This document shows, one piece after another, positions 16,666-24,028 of a DNA stretch of 64,000 nucleotides (positions are counted from its first letter, which is position 1; each line of letters starts with the position of its first letter). Made by a program: the position numbers and the translations under genes. The notes under the pieces are model-generated. The model was given only the letters and a program-made list of their open reading frames with translations. It searched no databases and had not been told where the DNA came from. The stretch lies in assembly GCF_004340905.1 (NCBI RefSeq), contig NZ_SLXD01000007.1:62001-126000 (forward strand), in the 5' to 3' direction. This DNA is from Rubrivivax gelatinosus. Lineage in GTDB: Bacteria > Pseudomonadota > Gammaproteobacteria > Burkholderiales > Burkholderiaceae_C.

Positions 16666-17958
16666 TCATGTCACCGCTTGTCGGCGATTGAACTCGGGCC
16701 GGCGCCATTCGCCGCGCTCCAGCACCTCGGCCAGGTGCACGGCGGCGTCGTAGGCGTCGACGTGGCGCAGGTACAGCGGCGTGAAGCCGAAACGCAGGAT
16801 GTCGGGGGCGCGGAAGTCGCCGACGACGCCGCGTGCGATCAGCGCCTGCACGGTCGCGTAGGCCAGCGCCGGCTCGTCACGCGGCGCCAGGCAGACCTGG
16901 CTGCCGCGTTCGGCGTCGGCCTCGGGCGAGACCCGCGCCAGCTGCGGACAGCGTGCGCTCACCTCGTCGGCGAAGAGCCGCGTCAGCGCCAGCGACTTGG
17001 CGCGCAGCGCCGCCATGCCGCCGAAGGGCTCGGCGGCGAGCACGGTGTCGACGCCGCACTCCAGCGCCGCCAGCGCCAGGATGGCCGGCGTGCCGCAGAG
17101 GTAGCGTGCGATGCCCGGCGCCGGGCGGTAGCCGGGCGTGAACTCGAACGGCGCCGCATGGCCCATCCAGCCCGACAGCGGCTGGGCGAAGCGCCCGGCG
17201 TGGCGGCGGTGCGCCCAGACGAAGGCCGGCGCGCCGGGGCCGCCGTTGAGGAACTTGTAGCCGCAGCCCACGGCGAAGTCGGGAGACTTCGACGTCCTCC
17301 AGTCCACGAAGTCCGCTTCGCCGGCGTTCAGGTCCACCGGCACGGCGCCGGCGCTGTGCGCCAGGTCCCAGACGGCCAGCGCGCCGGCGGCGTGCGCGGC
17401 GCGGGTCAGCGCCGCCATGTCGTGCAGCCGGCCGGTGCGGTAGTTCACGTGCGTGAGCATCAGCACGGCGCAGCGATCGTCCAGCGCCGCCGGGATGGCC
17501 TCGGGCGTGTCGACCAGCAGCAGCTCGAAGCCGCGTTCGGCGGCCAGCGACTCGGCGATGTAGAGGTCGGTCGGGAAGTTGCTGCGCTCGCTGACGATGC
17601 GCGTGCGCTGCGGCGCGTCGGCACGCACGATGGCCAGCGCGGCGGCCAGCACCTTGTAGAGGTTGACCGAGGTCGAGTCGGCCGCCACCAGCTCGCCCGG
17701 CGCGGCGCCCACGAGGCGCGCGATCTTGTCGCCCACACGCTGCGCCAGCGTGATCCAGCCGGCCTGGTTCCAGCTGCCGATCAGCCCGCGGCCCCATTCG
17801 CCGGTGACGACCTCGGCGACGCGCGCCGGCGTCGCCTTCGGCAGCACGCCCAGCGAGTTGCCGTCGAGGTAGATCGTGCCGGGCGGCAGCGCGAACAGCT
17901 CGCGCAGCGGGGCCAGCGGGTCGTGCGCGTCCAGCGCCAGGGCGTCGTCTCGGGTCAT
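16666..17958 (-). CDS. kynU: Kynureninase
   Basis: The 430-residue PLP enzyme cleaves kynurenine to anthranilate and alanine in tryptophan degradation. Motifs in order are IYLDGNSLGVLPKATPARV, GLIGSWNQAGW, VSERSNFPTDLYIAE, LTHVNYRTGRLHDMA, VWDLAHSAGAVPVDLN and the PLP-lysine strand CGYKFLNGGPGAPAFVW with Lys235. The C terminus RPEFNRRQAVT is typical. Its start ATG overlaps the kynB stop by 2 bases (ATGA). Just before the PLP-lysine strand there are about eleven extra residues (VDWRTSKSPDF) that I do not recall from other kynureninases; they include the AGG and TCT codons that are rare here. No kynA lies nearby. Confidence 0.95.
   Translation of the reverse strand: MTRDDALALDAHDPLAPLRELFALPPGTIYLDGNSLGVLPKATPARVAEVVTGEWGRGLIGSWNQAGWITLAQRVGDKIARLVGAAPGELVAADSTSVNLYKVLAAALAIVRADAPQRTRIVSERSNFPTDLYIAESLAAERGFELLLVDTPEAIPAALDDRCAVLMLTHVNYRTGRLHDMAALTRAAHAAGALAVWDLAHSAGAVPVDLNAGEADFVDWRTSKSPDFAVGCGYKFLNGGPGAPAFVWAHRRHAGRFAQPLSGWMGHAAPFEFTPGYRPAPGIARYLCGTPAILALAALECGVDTVLAAEPFGGMAALRAKSLALTRLFADEVSARCPQLARVSPEADAERGSQVCLAPRDEPALAYATVQALIARGVVGDFRAPDILRFGFTPLYLRHVDAYDAAVHLAEVLERGEWRRPEFNRRQAVT
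17274..17313. repeat. Probable 33-base in-frame insertion in kynU, flanked by CGAAGTC repeats
   Basis: CGAAGTC occurs at 17274-17280 and again at 17307-17313, so one repeat plus the 26 bases between make a 33-base, eleven-codon unit. The piece is self-complementary: GAAGTC at 17275-17280 pairs with GACTTC at 17285-17290 across GGGA, and the GGAGGAC and GTCTCC segments on the minus strand also pair with one bulge. It adds residues to a position where kynureninases I know run straight from an ADF-like strand into the PLP-lysine strand. I found no second copy in the window by eye. Confidence 0.5.
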
Positions 17959-18587
17959 GGCAGTTCTCGGAGGATGGCGCGCACCGGCGAGGCGTCGGCG
18001 GCGACCCATTTCAGCGGCAGGGCGATCAGCTCGTAGTCGCCTTCGGGCACGGCGTCGAGCACGAGGTTCTCCAGCACACGCAGGCCGCGCCGGCGCAGCA
18101 CCTGGTGCGCGTCCAGCGTCTTGCTGTCGGCCGGGTCGACGCTGGCGCTGTCGATGCCGACCAGGCGCACGCCGAGATCGGCCAGGCGCTCCAGCGCCTC
18201 GGGCTCGATGCCGGCGAGCGCCGGGTCCCAGGTGTCGGGCGCGTGCGCATAGGTGCGCAGCAGCACACGCGGGGGCAGGCCGTCGAGCGCGTGCGCGAGC
18301 TGCGCCCAGCGCACGCACGGTGCGGCGCCGATGGCGTGGATCACGCGGCAGCGGCCGAGGTAGGGCGCCAGGTCCAGCCGCCCGACCGGCGTGCCGGCGT
18401 CGTCGTAGTGCAGCGGCGCGTCGGCGTGCGCGCCGACGTGCGGCGACAGCGTCACCGTCTGCAGGTTGACCGGGCAGCCGGGGCCGATGCGCGCCGCCCA
18501 CTGCGCCTGGTAGGGCGCGTCGCCGGGGAAGACGGGGGTGCCGGGGTGCACCGGCGGCGAAATGTCCCAGATCCGGGGTTCGGGCAT
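17955..18587 (-). CDS. kynB: Kynurenine formamidase (arylformamidase)
   Basis: The 210-residue protein is a cyclase-family metal hydrolase that deformylates N-formylkynurenine to kynurenine. It starts WDISPPVHPGTPVFPGD and carries the metal-binding motif SPHVGAHADAPLHYDD near residues 48-63, the His-x3-His-x-Asp arrangement of the family, plus LLRTYAHAPDTW and LVGIDSASVDPADSKTLDAH. It begins 5 bases after the YkgJ gene and overlaps kynU through ATGA, so the two kynurenine enzymes are translationally coupled. Tryptophan 2,3-dioxygenase (kynA), which completes the usual set, is missing here. Confidence 0.95.
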   Translation of the reverse strand: MPEPRIWDISPPVHPGTPVFPGDAPYQAQWAARIGPGCPVNLQTVTLSPHVGAHADAPLHYDDAGTPVGRLDLAPYLGRCRVIHAIGAAPCVRWAQLAHALDGLPPRVLLRTYAHAPDTWDPALAGIEPEALERLADLGVRLVGIDSASVDPADSKTLDAHQVLRRRGLRVLENLVLDAVPEGDYELIALPLKWVAADASPVRAILRELP

Positions 18588-18592
18588 CGGTT

Positions 18593-18919
18593 TCAGAGCG
18601 ACAGCGGCGCCAGCCCGTGGCGGCGGCGGGCGGCGTCGCAGGCGTCGTCGGCGATGCCGAGGTTGGCGCGGGCGCCGAACTCGCGGCAGGGCGAGGGCCG
18701 CCATTCGTGGATCGCGCAGGAGGCCTGGACGCCGACGCTGCCGACCAGCGCCGCGCAGCGCGGCGGCGTGCGGTCGGTGCCGCGCATGCGGCACAGGCGC
18801 GAGGTGATCGGCTCGGCCAGCGTCTCGGGCACCATGCCGCCGGCACCGCCCCATTCGTCGCGGTCGAAGTCGACACGCCAGCTCGCGCAGCAGGCGCCGC
18901 AGGCCAGGCAGGGGTTCAA
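18593..18919 (-). CDS. YkgJ family cysteine cluster protein
   Basis: The 108-residue protein begins LNPCLACGACCASWRVDF, with the Cys-x2-Cys-x2-Cys-Cys cluster that defines the family, and has further cysteines in RLCRMRG, PRCAAL, ASCAIHEWRPSPCREFG and DDACDAA. The family (also known as CxxCxxCC or UPF0153) is thought to bind zinc or an Fe-S cluster; its role is unknown. The start is a TTG at 18919 that overlaps the TGA of the kinase gene (TTGA), because the conserved cysteines begin at residue 4 and no ATG is available. It is the middle gene of an overlapping five-gene set. Confidence 0.85.
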   Translation of the reverse strand: MNPCLACGACCASWRVDFDRDEWGGAGGMVPETLAEPITSRLCRMRGTDRTPPRCAALVGSVGVQASCAIHEWRPSPCREFGARANLGIADDACDAARRRHGLAPLSL

Positions 18920-20364
18920 GCGCGCACCACCGTCACGGTGCAGTCCGCGCGTGCGACGACCTGCGAGCTGACGCTGCCCAGGTAGCGCCGCAGCGCGCCG
19001 GCGCCGCGTGCGCCCATCACGATGTGGTCGACCTGGTTGCGCGCGGCGAAGTCCAGCAGCGCCGCAGCGGCGTCGGGCGCCTCGAGCACGTGGAAGGTCA
19101 GGCGGCCGTCGTCGAGCTCGAGCTGGCGCGTCAGCGGCCGCGCCCAGTGCTTGAGGCCGACGAGCTGCTTGACATGCCGGCTCTGGCCGTCGGCGTCGAC
19201 GAGGTCGTCCAGGCCGATGCGCGCGACGCGCATCACGCCGACGCAGGCCAGACGCGCGCCGGGTTCGGTGACGAGGATGCGGCGCACCGACTCCTGCATC
19301 TTCTCCAGCAGCTCGGGCGTCGCGTGGTCGATGTCGACCGCGGCGACGACGATCGGGCTTCGTGCCACCTGGCTGGCGGCGCTGACCCTCGCGGTCGGTT
19401 TGGACTCGGCGCCGAGGGCGAAGAACCAGCGTTTGAAGACCTTGACCGCGCCGCTCTGGCGGTCGCGTGCGGCGCGTGCGGTCAGCGCCACCTGGCCGGG
19501 GTTCTGCAGGTCCAGCGCGAGCTGCGCGGCGCTCTGGTAACGGCGCTCGGGGCGCACTTCCAGGCACTTCAGGATCACCTCCTGCAGCCACGGCGGGCAG
19601 TCGGGGCGCAGCGCGCGCGGCGGCACCGGGTCGATGTAGAGCCGCTTGCGCAGCCCGCGCACGCTCTCCGGCGAGCCGAAAGGCCGTTGCCCGGTGGTGA
19701 AGTGATAAAGCATCACGCCGAGCGCGAACAGGTCGCTGCGCGGGTCGTTGCGCACGAACTGCACCTGCTCGGGCGACATGTAGGGCGCGGTGCCCATCGG
19801 CAGCGCGAACTCCTCCTCGAGCAGGTCGGGCAGGCGGTCGTGGCGCGACAGGCCGAAGTCGACCAGCACCGCGGTGCCGTCGGGGCGCTGCAGGATGTTG
19901 CTCGGCTTGACGTCCAGGTGCACCAGGTGCTGGCGGTGCAGCTCGTGCAGCGCGGTGGCCACGCGCGAGCCGATCTCGATGACCTCGTCGACCGCCAGCG
20001 GCGCCTCGTCGAGCCGCGCCCGCAGCGAGGGCCCCTCGATGCGCTCCATCACCAGGTAGGCCGCATGCGTGAAGTCGCCGCGCGCGACGTACTTCGGCAC
20101 GTGCGCTCCGGCCAGCGCGGGCAGGATCATCTGCTCGACCTCGAAGCCGACGATGGACGCCGGGTCCTCGCCGCCCTTGATGCGCGGCACCTTCATGATC
20201 AGCGGCAGGGTCTCGGGCTGCAGCTCGCCGTTGGCGTCGACACGCACGACGCGCCAGAGGTTGGCCATGCCGCCCTGGTGCAGGCGTTCCTCGAGGCGAA
20301 AGCCGTCGATGACCTGCCCGGCCGCGAGCGACGACGCGGCGGTGCGCGGCAGCCTATTGCCCAT
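18916..20364 (-). CDS. Serine/threonine protein kinase fused to a universal stress protein domain
   Basis: The 482-residue protein has two parts. Residues 20-290 are a Hanks-type kinase with a glycine loop RLHQGGMANLW, the ATP lysine in LIMKVPRI (Lys58), catalytic loop HLDVKPSNIL (Asp151), DFG at 169-171 and APYMSPEQ at 194-200. The catalytic loop has HLD in place of HRD, so it may not need activation-loop phosphorylation. Residues 335-482 are a UspA domain ending in [20 protein letters not shown], the Gly-x2-Gly-x9-Gly-Ser ATP motif. There is no transmembrane segment. I chose the ATG at 20364; a TTG at 20382 would add six residues. It overlaps the phosphoesterase gene by 11 bases. Confidence 0.93.
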   Translation of the reverse strand: MGNRLPRTAASSLAAGQVIDGFRLEERLHQGGMANLWRVVRVDANGELQPETLPLIMKVPRIKGGEDPASIVGFEVEQMILPALAGAHVPKYVARGDFTHAAYLVMERIEGPSLRARLDEAPLAVDEVIEIGSRVATALHELHRQHLVHLDVKPSNILQRPDGTAVLVDFGLSRHDRLPDLLEEEFALPMGTAPYMSPEQVQFVRNDPRSDLFALGVMLYHFTTGQRPFGSPESVRGLRKRLYIDPVPPRALRPDCPPWLQEVILKCLEVRPERRYQSAAQLALDLQNPGQVALTARAARDRQSGAVKVFKRWFFALGAESKPTARVSAASQVARSPIVVAAVDIDHATPELLEKMQESVRRILVTEPGARLACVGVMRVARIGLDDLVDADGQSRHVKQLVGLKHWARPLTRQLELDDGRLTFHVLEAPDAAAALLDFAARNQVDHIVMGARGAGALRRYLGSVSSQVVARADCTVTVVRA

Positions 20365-21097
20365 CGGCAAGCCGGTCGGCAAGACGCTGCGGCAGCTGGG
20401 CGGCGCGGATCTTCGCGCCGGCGGCCTCGGTGTCGTAAGGCACGCGCCAGTAGGTCAGCTCGGCCGTGGCGTCGTCGAAGGTGGCGTAGCAGGCGGCAGG
20501 GTCGCCGTCGCGCGGCTGGCCCGCGGAACCGGGGATGACCAGCCACTGGCGCGGCGGCAGCAACGGGATCGCGGTGCCCGCGGTCGGCGTGAAGTCGCCT
20601 GCCTTGCCGACGGCCGACAGGTGGTAGAGCTGGGGCTCGTGCATGTGGCCGCAGAAGGTGATGCGCGCGGCGGTGGCGGCCATGCTGCGCACGGCCTCGC
20701 TGCGTCCCTGGATGTAGCCCCATTCGGCCGGCGCCCAGCCGTTGGCGTGCACGAACAGCAGCTCGCCTTCGCGGTGCTCCAGCGCCAGCGCGGCGAGGAA
20801 ATCGATCTGGGCGACCTCGAGCTGCTGGCGTGTCCATTCGACGACGTAGCGCGGGTCGGGGCGCATCGAAGGCGACGGGCCCTGCACGACGGCGAGGTCG
20901 TGGTTGCCCATCACGGCGATCGCGCCGGCGCGTACCAGCTCGCGCACGCGGTCGACGACCCAGGCCGGGTCGGCGCCGTAGCCGACGAAGTCGCCGAGCA
21001 GCGCGTAGCGGTCGATCTGCTGGCCCGCCGCGTGGTCGAGCACCGCTTCCACCGCTTCGCGGTTGGCGTGCAGGTCGGTCAGGATCGCGTACTTCAT
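20354..21097 (-). CDS. Calcineurin-like metallophosphoesterase
   Basis: The 247-residue protein starts MKYAILTDLHANREAVEAVL and has the three metal motifs of the family: Asp-x-His in TDLHAN, GDFVGYGADP near residue 38, and MGNHDLAVV near residue 68, with further histidines in FVHANGW and ITFCGHMHEPQLY. Such enzymes bind two metals and hydrolyse phosphate mono- or diesters, from phosphoproteins to nucleotides. It overlaps the downstream kinase-USP gene by 11 bases, so it is a natural candidate for the opposing phosphatase, though this is inference from position alone. The ATG at 21097 places the conserved strand at the N terminus. Confidence 0.9.
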   Translation of the reverse strand: MKYAILTDLHANREAVEAVLDHAAGQQIDRYALLGDFVGYGADPAWVVDRVRELVRAGAIAVMGNHDLAVVQGPSPSMRPDPRYVVEWTRQQLEVAQIDFLAALALEHREGELLFVHANGWAPAEWGYIQGRSEAVRSMAATAARITFCGHMHEPQLYHLSAVGKAGDFTPTAGTAIPLLPPRQWLVIPGSAGQPRDGDPAACYATFDDATAELTYWRVPYDTEAAGAKIRAAQLPQRLADRLADGQ

Positions 21098-21201
21098 CGG
21101 GCGGAGGGGATCGTGCCCGCGGCGGCTGACAGGTGGCTGGCCGGCCACGCGCGAGGACAGACGATCATCCCCCGCGGCGCGGCTCTTGCGCAACCGGGAA
21201 A

Positions 21202-21224
21202 GGCCGCGGGCGGCACCCGCGGCC
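21202..21224 (-). terminator. Rho-independent terminator after the FAH-family gene
   Basis: GGCCGCGGG at 21202-21210 pairs perfectly with CCCGCGGCC at 21216-21224 across CGGCA. On the minus strand the stem is followed by TTTCCC. It lies 5 bases past the FAH gene stop and should separate that gene from the phosphoesterase-kinase-kyn set downstream. Confidence 0.65.
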
Positions 21225-21229
21225 GAGGG

Positions 21230-22090
21230 TCAGGCGTCGACCAGTTCCGGGTCCCAGGCGTGCACGGTCTGCCGCTGCTCGCCCAGGCCGGCGACGCCCA
21301 GGCGCATGGTGTCGCCCGGCTGCAGGAAACGCGGCGGCTTCATGCCCATGCCGACACCCGGCGGCGTGCCGGTGCTGATCAGGTCGCCGGGGTAGAGCGT
21401 CATGATGCGGCTCAGGTAGGCGATCAGCTGCGCGACGCCGAAGACCATGGTGCGCGTGTTGCCGGCCTGCACGCGCTGGCCGTTCAGTTCCAGCCAGAGG
21501 TCCAGCGCCTGCGGGTCGGCGATCTCGTCGGCGGTCACGAGCCAGGGGCCGACCGGGCCGAAGGTGTCGCAGCCCTTGCCCTTGTCCCAGGTGCCGCCGC
21601 GCTCGAGCTGGAACGCGCGTTCGGAGACGTCGTTGACGACGCAGTAGCCGGCGACGTGCGCCAGCGCCTCGGCTTCGGACACGCAGCGTGCGGTGCTGCC
21701 GATGACGACGCCGAGCTCGACTTCCCAGTCGCCCTTGGTGGCGTCGATCGGCAGCACGACGGGGTGCTCGGCGCCGACGGCGGCGCTGGTCGGCTTCATG
21801 AAGACCACCGGCTCGGCCGGGATCGGCATGCCCGCTTCGGCGGCATGGTCGGCGTAGTTCAGGCCGATGCAGACGAACTTGCCCATGCCGGCCCAGGGCA
21901 CGGCGAGGCGCGCGGGTTCGACTTCGGGCAGCGACGCGAGGTCCAGGCCGCGCAGGCGCTGCAGCGAAGCCGGCGTCAGCGCCGCCGGCGTGATGTCGAC
22001 GAGGACGGAGGACAGGTCGCGCGGGCGTCCCTGGGCGTCCAGGACGGCGGGGCGTTCGTGGCCCTTGGGGCCGTGGCGGAGCAGTTTCAT
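21230..22090 (-). CDS. Fumarylacetoacetate hydrolase (FAH) family protein
   Basis: The 286-residue protein belongs to the FAH superfamily of metal-dependent C-C hydrolases and decarboxylases. The signature runs KFVCIGLNYADHAAEAGMPI, PVVFMKPTSAAVG, KGDWEVELGVVIG (with the metal-binding glutamates), YCVVNDVSERAFQL, CDTFGPVGPWLVTADE and LISTGTPPGVGMGMKPP. It resembles ureidoglycolate lyase and 2,4-diketo-3-deoxy-L-fuconate hydrolase forms most, but these cannot be told apart by eye. It lies downstream of an SDR gene on the same strand (126-base gap); together they could belong to one catabolic route. Confidence 0.9.
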   Translation of the reverse strand: MKLLRHGPKGHERPAVLDAQGRPRDLSSVLVDITPAALTPASLQRLRGLDLASLPEVEPARLAVPWAGMGKFVCIGLNYADHAAEAGMPIPAEPVVFMKPTSAAVGAEHPVVLPIDATKGDWEVELGVVIGSTARCVSEAEALAHVAGYCVVNDVSERAFQLERGGTWDKGKGCDTFGPVGPWLVTADEIADPQALDLWLELNGQRVQAGNTRTMVFGVAQLIAYLSRIMTLYPGDLISTGTPPGVGMGMKPPRFLQPGDTMRLGVAGLGEQRQTVHAWDPELVDA

Positions 22091-22216
22091 CGGTAGAGCT
22101 GGGGCGCGCCGCCGGTGGTGTAGCCGCCGGTCCACGCACCCTGTGAGGCGGTGATGCCGGCCACTGTAGCGGCTCGCCAGCGGACCGGGTTACGGCGCGG
22201 TTTCAGCCTTTTGCCG

Positions 22217-22966
22217 TCAGCCGCGGCCGACGAAGGGCATCTTCGTCGCCATCACGGTGGTGAACAGCACGTTGGCCGACAGCGGCAGCCTGGCCATCGC
22301 GAGAAAGGTCTGGACGACGCCGTCCATCGCCATGCGCGGCTCGGCGCGCAGGCTGCCGTCGGCCTGCACCACGCCGCGCGCCATGCGCTCGGTCATGTCG
22401 GTCTCGACGTTGCCGATGTCGATCTGGCCGACGGCGATGTCGAAGGCGCGGCCGTCCAGCGCCGCGGCACGCGTCAGGCCCGTGATCGCGTGTTTGGTCG
22501 CGGTGTAGGCGATCGAGCCCGGCCGCGGCGCGTGCGCCGAGATCGAGCCGTTGTTGATGATGCGTCCGCCCATCGGCTGCTGCGCGCGCATCAGCGCGAA
22601 AGCCGCGGCCAGGCAGAAGAAGGCACCGTTCAGGTTGACGTCGACCGCCTGGCGCCAGGCGGCGGCGCCGAGTTCGTCGGGTGTCGCCGAAGGCGGGAAG
22701 GCGCCGGCGTTGTTGAACAGCAGGTCGAGCCGGCCGTGGCGGCGGCGCACGGTGTCGAACAGCGCCGCGACCGAGGCTTCGTCGGCGACGTCGCAGGCCA
22801 CGGCGCTGGCGCGTGCGGCGTGTTCGCCGGTGGCGGCGATCGCCGCTTGCAGGCGGTCGAGGCGGCGGCCGGCGTAGACGACCTGCCAGCCCTCGGCCAG
22901 CAGCGCGCCGGCGCAGGCCTGGCCGATGCCGCTGCCGGCGCCGGTGACGAGCGCGATGCGGTCCAT
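22217..22966 (-). CDS. Short-chain dehydrogenase/reductase (SDR)
   Basis: The 249-residue classical SDR opens IALVTGAGSGIGQACAGALL with the Gly-x3-Gly-x-Gly cofactor site, has the NNAG motif in LDLLFNNAGAFPPS near residue 85, the catalytic serine region NNGSISAHAPRPGS, and Tyr-x3-Lys in AYTATKHAITGL near residue 155. An arginine-containing YAGRRLDRLQ after the second strand points to NADP(H). A perfect AGGAGG ribosome site precedes the ATG at 22966. The FAH-family gene follows on the same strand. Substrate unknown. Its upstream region is shared with the divergent cupin gene (63 bases). Confidence 0.92.
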   Translation of the reverse strand: MDRIALVTGAGSGIGQACAGALLAEGWQVVYAGRRLDRLQAAIAATGEHAARASAVACDVADEASVAALFDTVRRRHGRLDLLFNNAGAFPPSATPDELGAAAWRQAVDVNLNGAFFCLAAAFALMRAQQPMGGRIINNGSISAHAPRPGSIAYTATKHAITGLTRAAALDGRAFDIAVGQIDIGNVETDMTERMARGVVQADGSLRAEPRMAMDGVVQTFLAMARLPLSANVLFTTVMATKMPFVGRG

Positions 22967-23029
22967 GGGAAACCTCCTGTGCGACTGGGGTGCAGCCGAT
23001 TGTGGCGGTGGCCAAGGCGACAATGGGCC

Positions 23030-23413
23030 ATGGCCATCTTCACGAAGACCGTTCTCTACACCGATGCCGAGGGCCGCGCGCGTTTCCGCGACGAGCCCGT
23101 CGAGCTGGCCGAAGGCACGCCGGCGGTCCGCCTGTCGACGCTGCTGCCGGCCGCCGGGATGCAGCTGCGCGAGAGCCCGGTGGGCTTTGCCAGCAGCTTC
23201 CACTGCACGACCGTGCCGCAGTGGCTGGTGGTGCTGCGCGGGCGCATGGAGATCGGCCTGCAGGACGGCAGGTCGCGGGTCTTCGGCCCGGGCGAACTGT
23301 TTTATTCGGCCGACGTGCTGCCCGAAGGCGCCACGTTCGACGCCGCGCTGCATGGCCACTGCAGCCGCCAGCTCGGCGACGAGCCGCTGGTCACGATGTT
23401 CGTGCGCGGCTGA
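23030..23413 (+). CDS. Small cupin-domain protein
   Basis: The 127-residue protein is a single beta barrel. The core reads SSFHCTTVPQWLVVLRGRME, then IGLQDGRSRVFGPGELFYSA near residues 76-95, the usual order of the two cupin motifs. The classic metal-binding histidine pair in the first motif is reduced to one histidine. Proteins like this are often annotated as having no assigned activity. The ATG at 23030 follows the conserved start MAIFTKTVLYTDAEG. It is divergent from the SDR gene, and a link between the two is possible but unproven. Confidence 0.82.
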   Translation: MAIFTKTVLYTDAEGRARFRDEPVELAEGTPAVRLSTLLPAAGMQLRESPVGFASSFHCTTVPQWLVVLRGRMEIGLQDGRSRVFGPGELFYSADVLPEGATFDAALHGHCSRQLGDEPLVTMFVRG

Positions 23414-23480
23414 AGCCGCGTGCGCCCCTGCGCGTGCTGCCGGCTTGCGGCGGGCGCGCCCATTCCCGAGGAGATAGACC

Positions 23481-23819
23481 ATGCAGGTCCAGGTCAACAC
23501 CGACAACCACATCCAGAACGACGAGGCGCTGGCCGCCTGGATCGAGCGCGAGATCGCGGCCAAGCTCGACCGTTTCGGCGACAGCGTCACGCGCATCGAG
23601 GTCCACCTCGCCGACACCAACGCCGCACGCAGCAGCGACTCCGACAAGCGCTGCACGCTCGAGGCGCGCCCGGCCGGGCGCCCGCCGGTGGCTGCCAGCC
23701 ACGACGCCGGCCGCGTCGCCGACGCCTTCAGCGGCGCGCTCGACAAGCTGGTGCGCGTGCTCGACTCGACGCTGGGCAAGGCGCGCGACCACGGCCGCGA
23801 CTCGATCCGCGGCGGCTGA
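23481..23819 (+). CDS. HPF/RaiA family ribosome-associated protein
   Basis: The 112-residue protein has the beta-alpha-beta-beta-alpha pattern of hibernation-promoting factors: MQVQVNTDNHIQNDEALAAW, then IAAKLDRFGDSVTRIEVHLA, then CTLEARPAGRPPVAASHDAG, and the closing helix AFSGALDKLVRVLDSTLGKA. Family members bind the 30S subunit in the mRNA/tRNA channel and dampen translation in stationary phase. This version has more acidic residues than E. coli HPF, and in Burkholderiales such copies often sit apart from rpoN. GAGGAG precedes the ATG, and a strong hairpin terminator follows the stop. Confidence 0.85.
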   Translation: MQVQVNTDNHIQNDEALAAWIEREIAAKLDRFGDSVTRIEVHLADTNAARSSDSDKRCTLEARPAGRPPVAASHDAGRVADAFSGALDKLVRVLDSTLGKARDHGRDSIRGG

Positions 23820-23825
23820 ACGAAG

Positions 23826-23848
23826 AAGGGCCGGCAATGCCGGCCCTT
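23826..23848. terminator. Terminator after the HPF-like gene
   Basis: AAGGGCCGGC at 23826-23835 pairs perfectly with GCCGGCCCTT at 23839-23848 across AAT, seven bases after the HPF-like stop. It can act in both directions and could also stop transcripts arriving from argF. Confidence 0.7.
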
Positions 23849-23873
23849 GTCGCGTGCGGCGCGTCCCTTACGC

Positions 23874-23931
23874 GCCGATCCGTCCTAGCAAAAGGTACTC
23901 CATGAGTGCCTTTTGCACGTGCATTCGATTT
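23874..23931 (-). repeat. Duplicated copy of the argF 3' end
   Basis: These 58 bases match 24032-24089, the last codons of argF, at 57 of 58 positions. The one difference (T23886 against G24044) is synonymous in the argF frame, and that frame continues in this copy to read LLLGRIGA and then a TAA at 23868-23870. The copy has no start or body, so it is a gene tail only. A weaker flanking match (AATGCCGGCCC at 23836-23846 and 23997-24007) suggests the repeat unit was about 160 bases and has decayed in the middle. Confidence 0.85.
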
Positions 23932-24001
23932 GAGCTTCGGCACGGGGCTCAAGCCCCTTCACATCGCTGGAGCGATGTGAGCCTGCGCTGAAATCGAATG
24001 C
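23921..24001. repeat. Hairpin-rich spacer between the two argF tails
   Basis: GCATTCGATTT at 23921-23931 is the exact reverse complement of AAATCGAATGC at 23991-24001, giving an 11-base-pair outer stem. Inside it are GGGGCT/AGCCCC (around 23944-23957) and a perfect nine-base-pair hairpin CACATCGCT-GG-AGCGATGTG (23960-23979). The nested arrangement resembles a small folded repeat element or strong terminator for argF. Confidence 0.6.
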
Positions 24002-24028
24002 CGGCCCTGTGGGCCGCCGTCTCGGCCT

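Noticed and set aside
23728..23952. Minus-strand frame across the HPF end and the argF tail copy
   Set aside because: It reads the duplicated tail in a non-argF frame and crosses a terminator. The same out-of-frame peptide appears in both copies, as expected for a DNA duplication.
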